Of a stretch of DNA of 33,894 nucleotides, positions 23,441 through 31,621 are shown one piece after another (position 1 is the stretch's first letter; the number at the start of each line of letters is the position of its first letter). Position numbers and translations under genes: made by a program. The stretch is from a virus: positions 1 through 33,894 of the IMG/VR virus record IMGVR_UViG_3300020442_003731. The stretch is one strand, 5' to 3'. The notes beneath the pieces are model-generated. The model was not told the origin of the DNA, did not search any database, and worked only from the letters and a program-made list of their open reading frames with translations.

Positions 23441-23993
23441 AAATTCGCCTACTCTAATTTATTGCCCGCCTAAATGCGGAAATGTAACATTAGAATTTTC
23501 TGGATATTTTCAAGATGAAGAAAAACCTGTAAAAAGAAAAATATTATTAATTAGAGATCCAATGGAAAGATTTGTCAGTGGCTATTTGTATCTGTTGTTT
23601 CAAAATAAAATAAGATTGAAAAGAGGTGCCAAACCGGCCGATCATACATTAAAATATACAAGGGAAGGATTTTCATTATTTGTTAATGAACACTTATATT
23701 ATCCTGTGATCAATAGATGGTACGATACACATGTTGAGCCGCAAATTAATTTTCATAAAAGATATCCTGTACCATTAGACGATGTAGAATTAATAGAAAC
23801 AAAAAATTTATCTAAATTAATGAAATCTTTAGAACCTGGCTGGGAACCACAAATATTAAACAGGAGTCAGATGAAATTTATTTTTCCTAACGAGGATTTA
23901 TTTGAGAATTGTAGATACAGATGGAATTCATTATTTGAAGATGATATAGCACATTATAAAAAACTTCGTAAACGGTTGGATAAAACCTCTTGA
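23421..23993 (+). CDS. Sulfotransferase (PAPS-dependent, sulfotransferase family 2-like)
   Basis: This is a 190-residue protein. YCPPKCGNVTLE (14-25) fits the 5'-phosphosulfate loop and LLIRDPMERFVSGYLYL (42-58) fits the 3'-phosphate-binding motif of sulfotransferases, which move a sulfuryl group from PAPS to a hydroxyl or amine, often on a sugar. It is short for the family, and the lysine of the loop is preserved (K18). There is no signal peptide or membrane anchor, so it is probably cytoplasmic. It overlaps the upstream rSAM gene by 20 bases and precedes the next rSAM gene by 15. Embedding in an rSAM run suggests that it acts on the same product, which is inference. Confidence 0.75.
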   Translation: MKKYYHKNSPTLIYCPPKCGNVTLEFSGYFQDEEKPVKRKILLIRDPMERFVSGYLYLLFQNKIRLKRGAKPADHTLKYTREGFSLFVNEHLYYPVINRWYDTHVEPQINFHKRYPVPLDDVELIETKNLSKLMKSLEPGWEPQILNRSQMKFIFPNEDLFENCRYRWNSLFEDDIAHYKKLRKRLDKTS

Positions 23994-24008
23994 TAAAATA
24001 AGTATAGT

Positions 24009-25406
24009 ATGAAGCATGTTTCCGATACATTTTGTTTATTACCTTGGGTGCATCTAAGCACAAGACCAGATGGTAGTATGAGAGTTTGCTGCACAGCTAA
24101 TGCTAGTTCAGTTGGACCTACCAATGACAAAGAACACGGTGGTCAAGTTGGTATCCTAAAAGATGATGAAGGAAGACCAAACAATCTCAACGTGAGTGAT
24201 TTCCAAACTGCTTGGAACAGTGATTATATGAAGAATGTTCGCAAGCAAATGCTAAACGGAGAAAAGCCGCCTAGTTGTCTTAAATGCTACAAAGAAGAAG
24301 CAGCAGGACATCGTAGCAAACGTATGTGGGAAACACATTACTGGAGCCAACGTGTTGACGTAGATAAAATACTAGAAGATACAAACGAAGATGGTAGTGT
24401 GCCTCCTAACTTGGCATATATCGATTTGCGTTTTGGAACCAAGTGTCAGTTAGCATGTGTTATGTGTAGCCCACATGATAGTTCGGGTTGGATAAAAGAT
24501 TACAAAGCAATTTTTCCTGCTGTAAAAAATGAATCACTAAAAGAAATAATGCAATGGGAAAACAAAGGCAGCACCAATGGTAGCAGCTACAATTGGCACA
24601 AACAAAATCCTGTGTTTTGGCAACAGTTTTATGAACAAATGCCTAGTATGCAGCAAATTTATTTTGCTGGCGGTGAAAGCCTTATCATTGAAGAACATTA
24701 CGAAATACTTGAAGAAGCAATACGTAGAGGGTTGGCAAAAGATTTAGAATTGCGTTACAACTCAAACGGTGTTGAATGGAGAGAAGACTTATTTGATCTT
24801 TGGAAAGAATTCAAGCTAGTGCGTTTTCACTATTCAATAGACAGCATAAAGAAAATGAATGACTACATACGTTATCCAAGTGAATGGAAACGACAAGAAG
24901 AAGTTTTCCGTATACTTGATACACAAACTAGCGATAACGTAGAAGTAACTATTGCATGTGCAGTACAAGCTCTTAATATACATTACTTGCCAGATTTTAT
25001 ACAATGGAAACTAGAGCAAGGGTATAGGAAAATAAATATGTGGCCATTTGGTGCAGGTGGTATAAGCCAGCACTTTGTTTATTGGCCTGCACATCTAAAC
25101 GTTAAAGTATTACCCAAATGGTTCAAAGAAGAAACAAGACGCAAGTATGAAGCATGGTATCCTTGGTGGGAACAAAATTGGGAACTTGGTATTCCTAGTT
25201 GGCACAAAGGAAAAGTTACATATGAACAATTCCGCAGTGCTGAGTATGGAATAAAAAGATTAGATGGTATACTCAATTTTATGGACAGTGAGGATTGGAG
25301 TAGACGCTTGCCTGAAATGAAAGAGTTTTTGGATTTATGTGACAAGCAACGTGGCATAACATTTGCAGAAACATTTCCAGAAATGAAAGGAATATTTGAT
25401 GTTTGA
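24009..25406 (+). CDS. Radical SAM protein with N-terminal twitch-like module (rSAM-5)
   Basis: This is a 465-residue protein, the longest rSAM in the window. The opening FCLLPWVHLSTRPDGSMRVCC gives C9 and C27-C28, with C90 and C93 (SCLKCYKEE) completing the module. The rSAM motif is C146-QLA-C150-VM-C153; GGEP is altered to GGES (221-224). The C-terminal region contains LPEMKEFLDLC and then FAETFPEMKGIFDV, a doubled form of the tail seen in the rSAM genes at 13292 and 21120. It starts the unbroken plus-strand operon that runs to the right edge. It is followed, with an 8-base overlap, by a QueC-like gene, a pairing that repeats with the next rSAM. The substrate is unknown. Confidence 0.86.
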   Translation: MKHVSDTFCLLPWVHLSTRPDGSMRVCCTANASSVGPTNDKEHGGQVGILKDDEGRPNNLNVSDFQTAWNSDYMKNVRKQMLNGEKPPSCLKCYKEEAAGHRSKRMWETHYWSQRVDVDKILEDTNEDGSVPPNLAYIDLRFGTKCQLACVMCSPHDSSGWIKDYKAIFPAVKNESLKEIMQWENKGSTNGSSYNWHKQNPVFWQQFYEQMPSMQQIYFAGGESLIIEEHYEILEEAIRRGLAKDLELRYNSNGVEWREDLFDLWKEFKLVRFHYSIDSIKKMNDYIRYPSEWKRQEEVFRILDTQTSDNVEVTIACAVQALNIHYLPDFIQWKLEQGYRKINMWPFGAGGISQHFVYWPAHLNVKVLPKWFKEETRRKYEAWYPWWEQNWELGIPSWHKGKVTYEQFRSAEYGIKRLDGILNFMDSEDWSRRLPEMKEFLDLCDKQRGITFAETFPEMKGIFDV

Positions 25407-26235
25407 AGAAATTAAAAAATTATATGAAGATCAAAATTTTATACAAATGTATGAAAAGTTTCATGCAAAGAAATATCCAGACAGACATGATGTAAATGGT
25501 TTACCGTTTCATTTTGATGCAGCCTTTCAACGTGTAGGATTAAGTCTAAGTGGCGGTGCAGATAGCACGATATTGTTTTATATGTTGTGTAAGTTAATCG
25601 AAGATACAGGAAGTAAATGCAAAATCATGCCAACCACAGCAGTGAGATTTCATGATACAAAACCTTGGCTTGAAATAGCACCAAAAAATGTTTATGCATA
25701 TATGAAAGAACGTTTTCCGGATATTGTTTTAGAACACGATTGGTATTTTATTCCTCCTGATCTAGAAGTTGTAAAAATGAAAAAATTAGGGTTACGTCAT
25801 CTAAATAAACTATTACCTACGGATAAAATGTTTACCGATGTTCTTTGCACTATAAGTTACAACGACTACCTTTCTAAAAAACAAAAATTGCAATTTATGT
25901 ATAGCGGAACCACTATGAATCCCCCAGAAGAATATGATAACGCACCGCAATTTAGAAATTCAGAAATTGTAAAAAACAGTATAGATCAAGTTATATCTGC
26001 ATCATTTATAAATCCTTTTGCTCTTGTTACAAAAGATTACACTATGGCACAATACGAAAATTATCAAGTTCAAGATTTACTTGATATGACCAGAAGCTGT
26101 GAAGCTGATACAAAAGTGCTAGGCGAAATGTGGATGCACATCGAAGACGAAGAACCACCTGCTTGTGGTTATTGTTTTTTCTGTAAGGAACGTCAGTGGG
26201 GTGTAGATAATCAGGACAAGTATCTTATCAAATGA
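25399..26235 (+). CDS. QueC-like PP-loop ATPase, first copy
   Basis: This is a 278-residue protein. VGLSLSGGADSTILF carries the N-type ATP pyrophosphatase loop (SGGADS at 51-56), which adenylates a carboxylate or similar group. C234 and C256-GY-C259-FF-C262-KERQWG match the zinc-binding cysteines of QueC (7-cyano-7-deazaguanine synthase). The purine-recognition stretch of E. coli QueC (GYPDCR) is not seen, so a different substrate is likely; YSGTTMNPP occupies a similar place. The start is the ATG at 25399, with GAAAGGAA 6 bases upstream, rather than the preceding TTG. A paralogue lies at 27478. It overlaps both flanking rSAM genes. PreQ0 synthesis, amidation or nucleobase attachment are possible, not shown. 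Confidence 0.7.
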   Translation: MFEEIKKLYEDQNFIQMYEKFHAKKYPDRHDVNGLPFHFDAAFQRVGLSLSGGADSTILFYMLCKLIEDTGSKCKIMPTTAVRFHDTKPWLEIAPKNVYAYMKERFPDIVLEHDWYFIPPDLEVVKMKKLGLRHLNKLLPTDKMFTDVLCTISYNDYLSKKQKLQFMYSGTTMNPPEEYDNAPQFRNSEIVKNSIDQVISASFINPFALVTKDYTMAQYENYQVQDLLDMTRSCEADTKVLGEMWMHIEDEEPPACGYCFFCKERQWGVDNQDKYLIK

Positions 26236-27485
26236 GTTTACCATGCTACTATGCACTTGGTGGTATAAACTTCAAAAATGGTTTTGTTACTAGTTGTCCA
26301 CAACAAAGTGATCAACTTGTAATACTTGAAGATCAATACATTCCAAGTAAATTTATCAACAGTGCAAATTTCAAACAACATCGCAAACAGTTGATGAGCG
26401 GTAGTTTTCCGCACGGTTGCGATATGTGTGAACGTGTTGAATGTGCAAATAGTGGCACAAGTATGCGACAGGAAGAACCTGTTAGTTTAGATTATTACAA
26501 TGAAAATGGTAGCATAGATTTTTTAGGTTTACGCACAGCAGAAATACGTTTTAGTCATAGTTGCAATATGAGTTGTTTGCATTGTAGTATGGTGTTCAGC
26601 AGCGGCTGGATGACAAAACTAAAACGCTATGAAAGCGACAACGAAGATAGACAACATCAATTACATCAACTTACTGGTGCCATGCACAGAAAGTCTCCAG
26701 ACGATGATTTGACAATGAGTATAAGCACAGAACGTGCTATAGAAATTGTTGAAGACTTGAATAAAAATTTTCCTAATCTTGAACGTGTTGATTTTGCAGG
26801 TGGAGAAGTGTTATACCAAAAACAATTCTTTCCTACACTTGAAAAATTAAGTGAACATCCAAATGCGCAAAATATGTTGATATTGTTTCATACAAATTTT
26901 AATGCAGACTTTGATCCAGAAAGACTAAGTAATCTCTTGCAAAAATTTGGAAAAAGTATTATAATGATAAGTGTAGATGCAGGACCACGTATATACCCAT
27001 ATTTTAGGCAAGGCGATTGGAACAAGTTGAATGAAAATATAAAAGCATTTAGGGCAATAAATAAAAAAACTGAAGTAAACACTGTTTGCACCACAGGCAC
27101 ATATCAAGTAATGGAAATACAAGACACGTTTGCTGGCTTGTTAACATTAGATGTAGATTGGATAAACAGTAGTATTGTGTTTACACCTGATTACTTGAAT
27201 CCAGCACTTATGCTTAGACACTTTGAGCAAGATACTATGAACGATATTGAAAAAACAAAACAATACATTATCGATTTAAGAGATGTAAAAAGGACTAAAA
27301 AAATAAGTGCATTAGATGCATTAGAAAATATCAAAAAGTATATTACAAATCATAGAACACAAGAATCACATTGGGACGCATTTAAGGTATACATTAGAAA
27401 AAGTGACAGTATATGGAAACAAGATTTTAATCAACATATACAAAACTATAAATTCATAGACGGAGAGATCGTTAGAAATGTATGA
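26232..27485 (+). CDS. Radical SAM protein with N-terminal twitch-like module (rSAM-6)
   Basis: This is a 417-residue protein between the two QueC-like genes. C5, C22, C63 and C66 (HGCDMCERVE) make the N-terminal module; the second position has one cysteine rather than the CC seen in most others. The rSAM motif is C111-NMS-C115-LH-C118; the SAM motif is GGEV (190-193) instead of GGEP. VDAGPRIYPYFRQGDW corresponds to the S(V/I)D segment of the relatives. The C-terminus lacks the FPEM tail. It overlaps the upstream gene by ATGA (26232-26235) without a clear ribosome site, so it probably depends on coupled translation. The deviations suggest a specialised member; the reaction is unknown. Confidence 0.82.
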   Translation: MSLPCYYALGGINFKNGFVTSCPQQSDQLVILEDQYIPSKFINSANFKQHRKQLMSGSFPHGCDMCERVECANSGTSMRQEEPVSLDYYNENGSIDFLGLRTAEIRFSHSCNMSCLHCSMVFSSGWMTKLKRYESDNEDRQHQLHQLTGAMHRKSPDDDLTMSISTERAIEIVEDLNKNFPNLERVDFAGGEVLYQKQFFPTLEKLSEHPNAQNMLILFHTNFNADFDPERLSNLLQKFGKSIIMISVDAGPRIYPYFRQGDWNKLNENIKAFRAINKKTEVNTVCTTGTYQVMEIQDTFAGLLTLDVDWINSSIVFTPDYLNPALMLRHFEQDTMNDIEKTKQYIIDLRDVKRTKKISALDALENIKKYITNHRTQESHWDAFKVYIRKSDSIWKQDFNQHIQNYKFIDGEIVRNV

Positions 27486-28302
27486 AACAAACAATAACTT
27501 TTACAAAAATCTTTCTGAAGATGTTCTATTAACTAATGTAAGCCATTTGGATATTCCTTTTATGACAAGTTGGAATAAAATAGGCGTAAATCTAAGTGGA
27601 GGTGCTGATAGTGCATTGTTAACATATTTGCTTTGCACAATAATAGAAAAAAATAAATTATCAACACAAGTTGAAATAATCACATATCAACGTTGTTGGG
27701 AAACAAGGCCTTGGCAAGGAGATGTTGCTACAAATGTTTTCATGTGGTTAATGAATAAGTTTCCTAAAATAATTAGCAAAAGGCATCTTTGCTATATTCC
27801 TCCAGAATTAGAACACGGAGTAATAGGACCTATACATGAAGGAAGAAGTGGTGATCAAATTATTGTAGGCAGTTATAATAAGTTTGCTGCTTGGAATTAC
27901 AAACTAGATGCAGTCTATAATGCTACAAGTAAAAATCCTGATGATTTACGTGATGACAGAATGCGTAACAGAGACAAAGATGCTGAAGATGGAAATGTTA
28001 AAGATTTATGGTGGGAAAGTAGAAAAGTAAAAAGTGTCTTTGTACATCCGTTTAGATTTGTAAAAAAAGATTGGATTGTTGCTCAATATCATATACACAA
28101 CATTTTAGGATTATACAATACAACAAGAAGTTGCGAAGGTGATATAAATCATCATGATGTTGTTAAACAAGCATGTGGACATTTTAGAGATTATAAAACA
28201 AACATGAAAATACCAGAGTGTGGTGAATGTTGGTGGTGTGAAGAACGTGAATGGGCAAACAATAGAGCAGCAAGTGTAATAAAGGAAATTAATGAGTTTT
28301 GA
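27478..28302 (+). CDS. QueC-like PP-loop ATPase, second copy
   Basis: This is a 274-residue paralogue of the gene at 25399. VNLSGGADSALLTYLLC gives the PP-loop (SGGADS at 40-45). TTRSCEGD (C219) and ECGECWWCEEREWA (C248, C251, C254) match the corresponding TRSCEAD and CGYCFFCKERQWG of the first copy. C233 is extra. The middle segments differ strongly (NATSKNPDDLRDDRMRNRD here), so the two probably act on different partners or as a heteromer. The ribosome site GGAGAG (27462-27467) lies about 10 bases before the ATG. It overlaps the upstream rSAM stop by 8 bases and the downstream rSAM start by 11. Keeping two copies argues for two separate steps. Confidence 0.7.
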   Translation: MYETNNNFYKNLSEDVLLTNVSHLDIPFMTSWNKIGVNLSGGADSALLTYLLCTIIEKNKLSTQVEIITYQRCWETRPWQGDVATNVFMWLMNKFPKIISKRHLCYIPPELEHGVIGPIHEGRSGDQIIVGSYNKFAAWNYKLDAVYNATSKNPDDLRDDRMRNRDKDAEDGNVKDLWWESRKVKSVFVHPFRFVKKDWIVAQYHIHNILGLYNTTRSCEGDINHHDVVKQACGHFRDYKTNMKIPECGECWWCEEREWANNRAASVIKEINEF

Positions 28303-29449
28303 TACTATAGACTTGCTAAGTGGCAAAGTATTTCAAGTCACTTGGGATACAGGAAGACGCTGCAATTACGATTGCAGTTATTGTCCAGCACACAGACATG
28401 ACAATTTTAGTAAACACGCAACATTAGAAGAGTTAAAAAACAATGTAGATTTTCTATATGAATATACCGATTTGTATATGCAATATAGAAATCACAAAGT
28501 TGCAAGTTTTGGCTTTACTGGAGGCGAACCTACAGTCAATCCTAACTTTATTCCTTTTGCTCAATATTTGAAAAATCAATACGATGAAAAATATGCTGAT
28601 CGTTGGGAAGCAGGATTTGCTCTAACTACCAATGGTGCTATGAGCGAGAAGATGGGATTTGCAGTAATGGAAAATTTTGGCCATGCTACTGTAAGTTACC
28701 ATGCAGAAAGTGACAATAAATTAAAGCAGCAAGTCAAAGATAGAATTATGCAGTTCCAATATTCAGGAGAATTGTTTAATTTTACTGTAAGTGTAAATGT
28801 TATGTTTCATGCAGAATATTTCGACGAATGTGTTGAGCTTTGTGAATTTTTGAAAGCACATGAAGTTGATTTTGTGCCACGAGTAATAGGAGAAGAACCT
28901 GACAGCCGTCCAACATTTGCACACAAATACAGTGAAGAACAGTTAGCATGGATGAAAAACTACTGGAAACAAAAAAATGATGCTACCTATGCCAATAGTG
29001 CTGCTAGTGATGTGGTAAAAAATGCAAAAAAACTTGGCAACAGCATTGGAAGACCATGCTGCGGTAGTAGAGACATGTTGTTGACACTTGGAAATGAAAG
29101 TCGAAAAAGCAATTTTGTAGATTTTAGACAATTCCAAGGCTGGAGTTGCAGCGTAAATTGGTTTTTCTTACACTTAGAACAGCAAACCGATAGTATCTAT
29201 CACCATCAAACGTGTCAAGCTCGCTTTGACAACCGTCGAGGACCCATAGGCAAGCTCAGCGAGGGCAAAAAATTGATAGCAGAACTAAAAGATATGCTCG
29301 AAAATAACCGTATGCCTATAATACAGTGTCCTAAACACACCTGCGGGTGCGGATTGTGTGCGCCAAAAAGCAAATTTGAAGAAAAGTTTGTTGAAACACT
29401 AGGTAATCATGTAGACATAGGAGTTTTACAAACAAATGTGGAAACATAG
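28292..29449 (+). CDS. Radical SAM protein with cysteine-rich SPASM-like C-terminus (rSAM-7)
   Basis: This is a 385-residue protein. The rSAM motif C24-NYD-C28-SY-C31 and a canonical GGEP (77-80) are present, with TTNGAMS and VSYHAES after them. It differs from the other C-terminal-cysteine proteins here in having GGEP and no lysine-rich insert. C-terminal cysteines are C256-C257, C286, C308, C346, C351, C353 and C356 (CPKHTCGCGLCAP), enough for one or two auxiliary clusters of SPASM type. The ATG has the ribosome site AAAGGAAA (28281-28288). It overlaps the QueC-like gene upstream and the rSAM gene downstream by 14 bases. SPASM enzymes most often modify peptides; here that remains inference. 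Confidence 0.85.
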   Translation: MSFDTIDLLSGKVFQVTWDTGRRCNYDCSYCPAHRHDNFSKHATLEELKNNVDFLYEYTDLYMQYRNHKVASFGFTGGEPTVNPNFIPFAQYLKNQYDEKYADRWEAGFALTTNGAMSEKMGFAVMENFGHATVSYHAESDNKLKQQVKDRIMQFQYSGELFNFTVSVNVMFHAEYFDECVELCEFLKAHEVDFVPRVIGEEPDSRPTFAHKYSEEQLAWMKNYWKQKNDATYANSAASDVVKNAKKLGNSIGRPCCGSRDMLLTLGNESRKSNFVDFRQFQGWSCSVNWFFLHLEQQTDSIYHHQTCQARFDNRRGPIGKLSEGKKLIAELKDMLENNRMPIIQCPKHTCGCGLCAPKSKFEEKFVETLGNHVDIGVLQTNVET

Positions 29450-30575
29450 ATGTGTTTTACCGTTTCATCATATGGCTATACGTCCTGACGGGGGTATTCG
29501 TCCTTGCTGCTACTTCAGAGAAGAAACAGTTCCAGACGATTTGAACACTGCACATGACGATCCGTTCAACCATCCGTTCATGTTAGACGTGCGTGAGCGT
29601 ATGCTCAAAGACGAATATATAGAAGGATGTAGTAAATGCTATGCTGATGAACAAGCAAGCGGTAAAAGTATGCGGACTGATATGAACTCACCGTTTACAG
29701 AGTTTGGACTACCAAAAGAAAACAGAGGTGAAATACCAAAACTAACAAATTTAGATTTAGCATTTAGTAATGTGTGCAATAACAAGTGTAGGATGTGCGG
29801 TCCGGAGTTAAGCACACAATGGTATAGTGATGCTAAGAAAATGAATTATGGGTTTGAGCAGCGCGGAGTGTTAGCTCGTAATAGTATTGTTGAAGATTAT
29901 GATTTACAAGACTTGCGTTTTATAAAATTGCTCGGCGGTGAGCCTCTCATGGAGCAAGATAAATTTATAAAATTATTAAGCAAGTGTAACTTGTCTGAAT
30001 TAACACTACTACTGGTTACTAATACTACACATAGACCAAATGAACAACTTACTGAGTTGTTCAAACAGTGTAAAAAAATGACTATAACATTTAGTATTGA
30101 TAGTTATGGTGAAATGAACGACTTCTTACGTAAAGGTAGTGATTGGAAACAAGTAGAAGAAAATGTGCAATGGTATAAAGAAACGTTTGCTGATTATCCT
30201 ATTGATTTGAGTGTGCATAGTATAGCAAGTATATACAATATAAATCAAATTGAAGAATTAATTATGTGGTGTTTGAAAAACAAATTATATCATAACTATG
30301 TAGTAGTTGATGGACCAAATTGGATTATGCCAAGGCACATACCAGATCCTGTAAAACAAGAACTTATACCAGAACTACAGAAACGTGCTGACAGTTATGG
30401 GCGTAATGGAAAAATATTCAAGTTATTGATAAGCGAACTTGAAAACACTGGCGATTTTGGCATGTTTATACGCAATGATATTAGACTAAATGGTATACGT
30501 AAAGAGGATTGGAAGAAACTTAATCCTTGGTTATGGCGTAAAATACAAAAATATATAGTGCCTGAGATTTTGTAA
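29436..30575 (+). CDS. Radical SAM protein with N-terminal twitch-like module (rSAM-8)
   Basis: This is a 379-residue protein. CVLPFHHMAIRPDGGIRPCC provides C6 and C24-C25, and EGCSKCYADE gives C65 and C68. The rSAM motif is C114-NNK-C118-RM-C121, followed by GPE, and GGEP lies at 167-170. The CRMCGP stretch is shared with the gene at 31618. FSIDSYGEMNDFLRKGSDW corresponds to the SIDS..NDYIRYPSEW of rSAM-5. It is shorter at the C-terminus than its relatives and lacks the FPEM tail. AGGAG at 29419-29423 is about 12 bases from the ATG, a long spacing. Its stop shares a base with the next ATG (TAATG). The substrate is unknown. Confidence 0.85.
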   Translation: MWKHRCVLPFHHMAIRPDGGIRPCCYFREETVPDDLNTAHDDPFNHPFMLDVRERMLKDEYIEGCSKCYADEQASGKSMRTDMNSPFTEFGLPKENRGEIPKLTNLDLAFSNVCNNKCRMCGPELSTQWYSDAKKMNYGFEQRGVLARNSIVEDYDLQDLRFIKLLGGEPLMEQDKFIKLLSKCNLSELTLLLVTNTTHRPNEQLTELFKQCKKMTITFSIDSYGEMNDFLRKGSDWKQVEENVQWYKETFADYPIDLSVHSIASIYNINQIEELIMWCLKNKLYHNYVVVDGPNWIMPRHIPDPVKQELIPELQKRADSYGRNGKIFKLLISELENTGDFGMFIRNDIRLNGIRKEDWKKLNPWLWRKIQKYIVPEIL

Positions 30576-31621
30576 TGTATTTAGATATTAAAGAAATAAC
30601 AAAAATACAAATAGATCATACAAGCAGATGTAATTGTATGTGTCCTCAATGTGCCAGAGTGGTAGATGGAAAAATAGTTAATCCTAGTATGCCAATCGCA
30701 GATTTGACCTTAGATGATTACAAAATTTTATTAGAGCCATTTGATAATATTCAATTGTTTCATTGTGGCAACTATGGCGATGCTTTGGTTAGTCCTACTT
30801 GGGACGAAACATTTGATTATAGTTTGACAAAAACAAAAAAGATACGTATTGCAACAAATGGTAGTATGCGTACAACTGACTGGTGGCGTGAGCTTGCACA
30901 AAAAGGCGGCAACAAAGTCAATGTTATTTTTAGTGTAGATGGATTAGCCGACACAAATCATTTGTATCGTGTAGGAAGTAATTTTGAGAAAATAATGGAA
31001 AATGCACAAGCATATATTGATGCTGGTGGACATGCTGAATGGGCATTTATAGAATTCAAACACAATTATCATCAAATTGAAGAAGCAGAACGCATTGCAA
31101 AAGAAATGGGATTTGTCAAATTTAGTGCAAAGTATACAGCAAGGTTTGCAGATCAAGATCAAAAAACAACCGAAACACGTAAAGGCAACACAGTAGAAGA
31201 AAAAGAAAATCAAAACACACAAGACAAAATAGATATACGTAAAAAATATAAAACTTTTGACGAATATGTTGAAAATGCTCCAATTACTTGTAAGTATAAA
31301 AAAGATAAAACAGTATTTGTAGATATGTGTATGAAACTGTGGCCTTGTTGTTGGTTAGGAGCACCCGAATATTTTCATAGACCAACACAACAAACAAAAA
31401 GTTTTGATCATTTATTTGATTTATATGGAAAAGATTTTAATGATATGAGAAAACACGGATGGAGTGTTTTTGAACATGACTTTTTCCAAAACTATTTAGA
31501 TAAATCCTGGAATGCTCAAACACAAAAGTATAAACGCATATATACTTGTGGCAGGACCTGCGGAGATAAGTTTGAATTTAGTAGCGGGCATGGAAAAAAT
31601 ATACAAAGCGAGATGTTATGA
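30575..31621 (+). CDS. Radical SAM protein with SPASM-like C-terminus (rSAM-9)
   Basis: This is a 348-residue paralogue of the genes at 20055 and 22394. The rSAM motif is C19-NCM-C23-PQ-C26, with an additional C21. In place of GGEP it has GNYGDA (65-70), the most altered of the three. DWWRELA, FSVDGLADTNHLYR, YIDAGG and FKHNYHQIEEAE match the relatives. The lysine- and glutamate-rich insert (195-225) precedes C239, C258-C259 (LWPCCW), C325 and C329. The start shares one base with the upstream stop, and its end overlaps the next rSAM gene by four bases. It lies between two N-terminal-module rSAM genes, so the two classes alternate here. The substrate is unknown. Confidence 0.85.
   Translation: MYLDIKEITKIQIDHTSRCNCMCPQCARVVDGKIVNPSMPIADLTLDDYKILLEPFDNIQLFHCGNYGDALVSPTWDETFDYSLTKTKKIRIATNGSMRTTDWWRELAQKGGNKVNVIFSVDGLADTNHLYRVGSNFEKIMENAQAYIDAGGHAEWAFIEFKHNYHQIEEAERIAKEMGFVKFSAKYTARFADQDQKTTETRKGNTVEEKENQNTQDKIDIRKKYKTFDEYVENAPITCKYKKDKTVFVDMCMKLWPCCWLGAPEYFHRPTQQTKSFDHLFDLYGKDFNDMRKHGWSVFEHDFFQNYLDKSWNAQTQKYKRIYTCGRTCGDKFEFSSGHGKNIQSEML

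Noticed and set aside
23976-24008. TTGGAT and TATAGT upstream of the gene at 24009 as a promoter
   Set aside because: The spacer would be 21 bases and both hexamers are imperfect. The gene is better explained by readthrough from the sulfotransferase.
25399-28302. Reading the two PP-loop proteins as asparagine synthase or as genuine QueC for queuosine
   Set aside because: No glutaminase domain is present, so asparagine synthase does not fit. The QueC zinc cysteines fit, but the QueC purine-binding stretch and the other pathway genes are missing, so only 'QueC-like' is supported.
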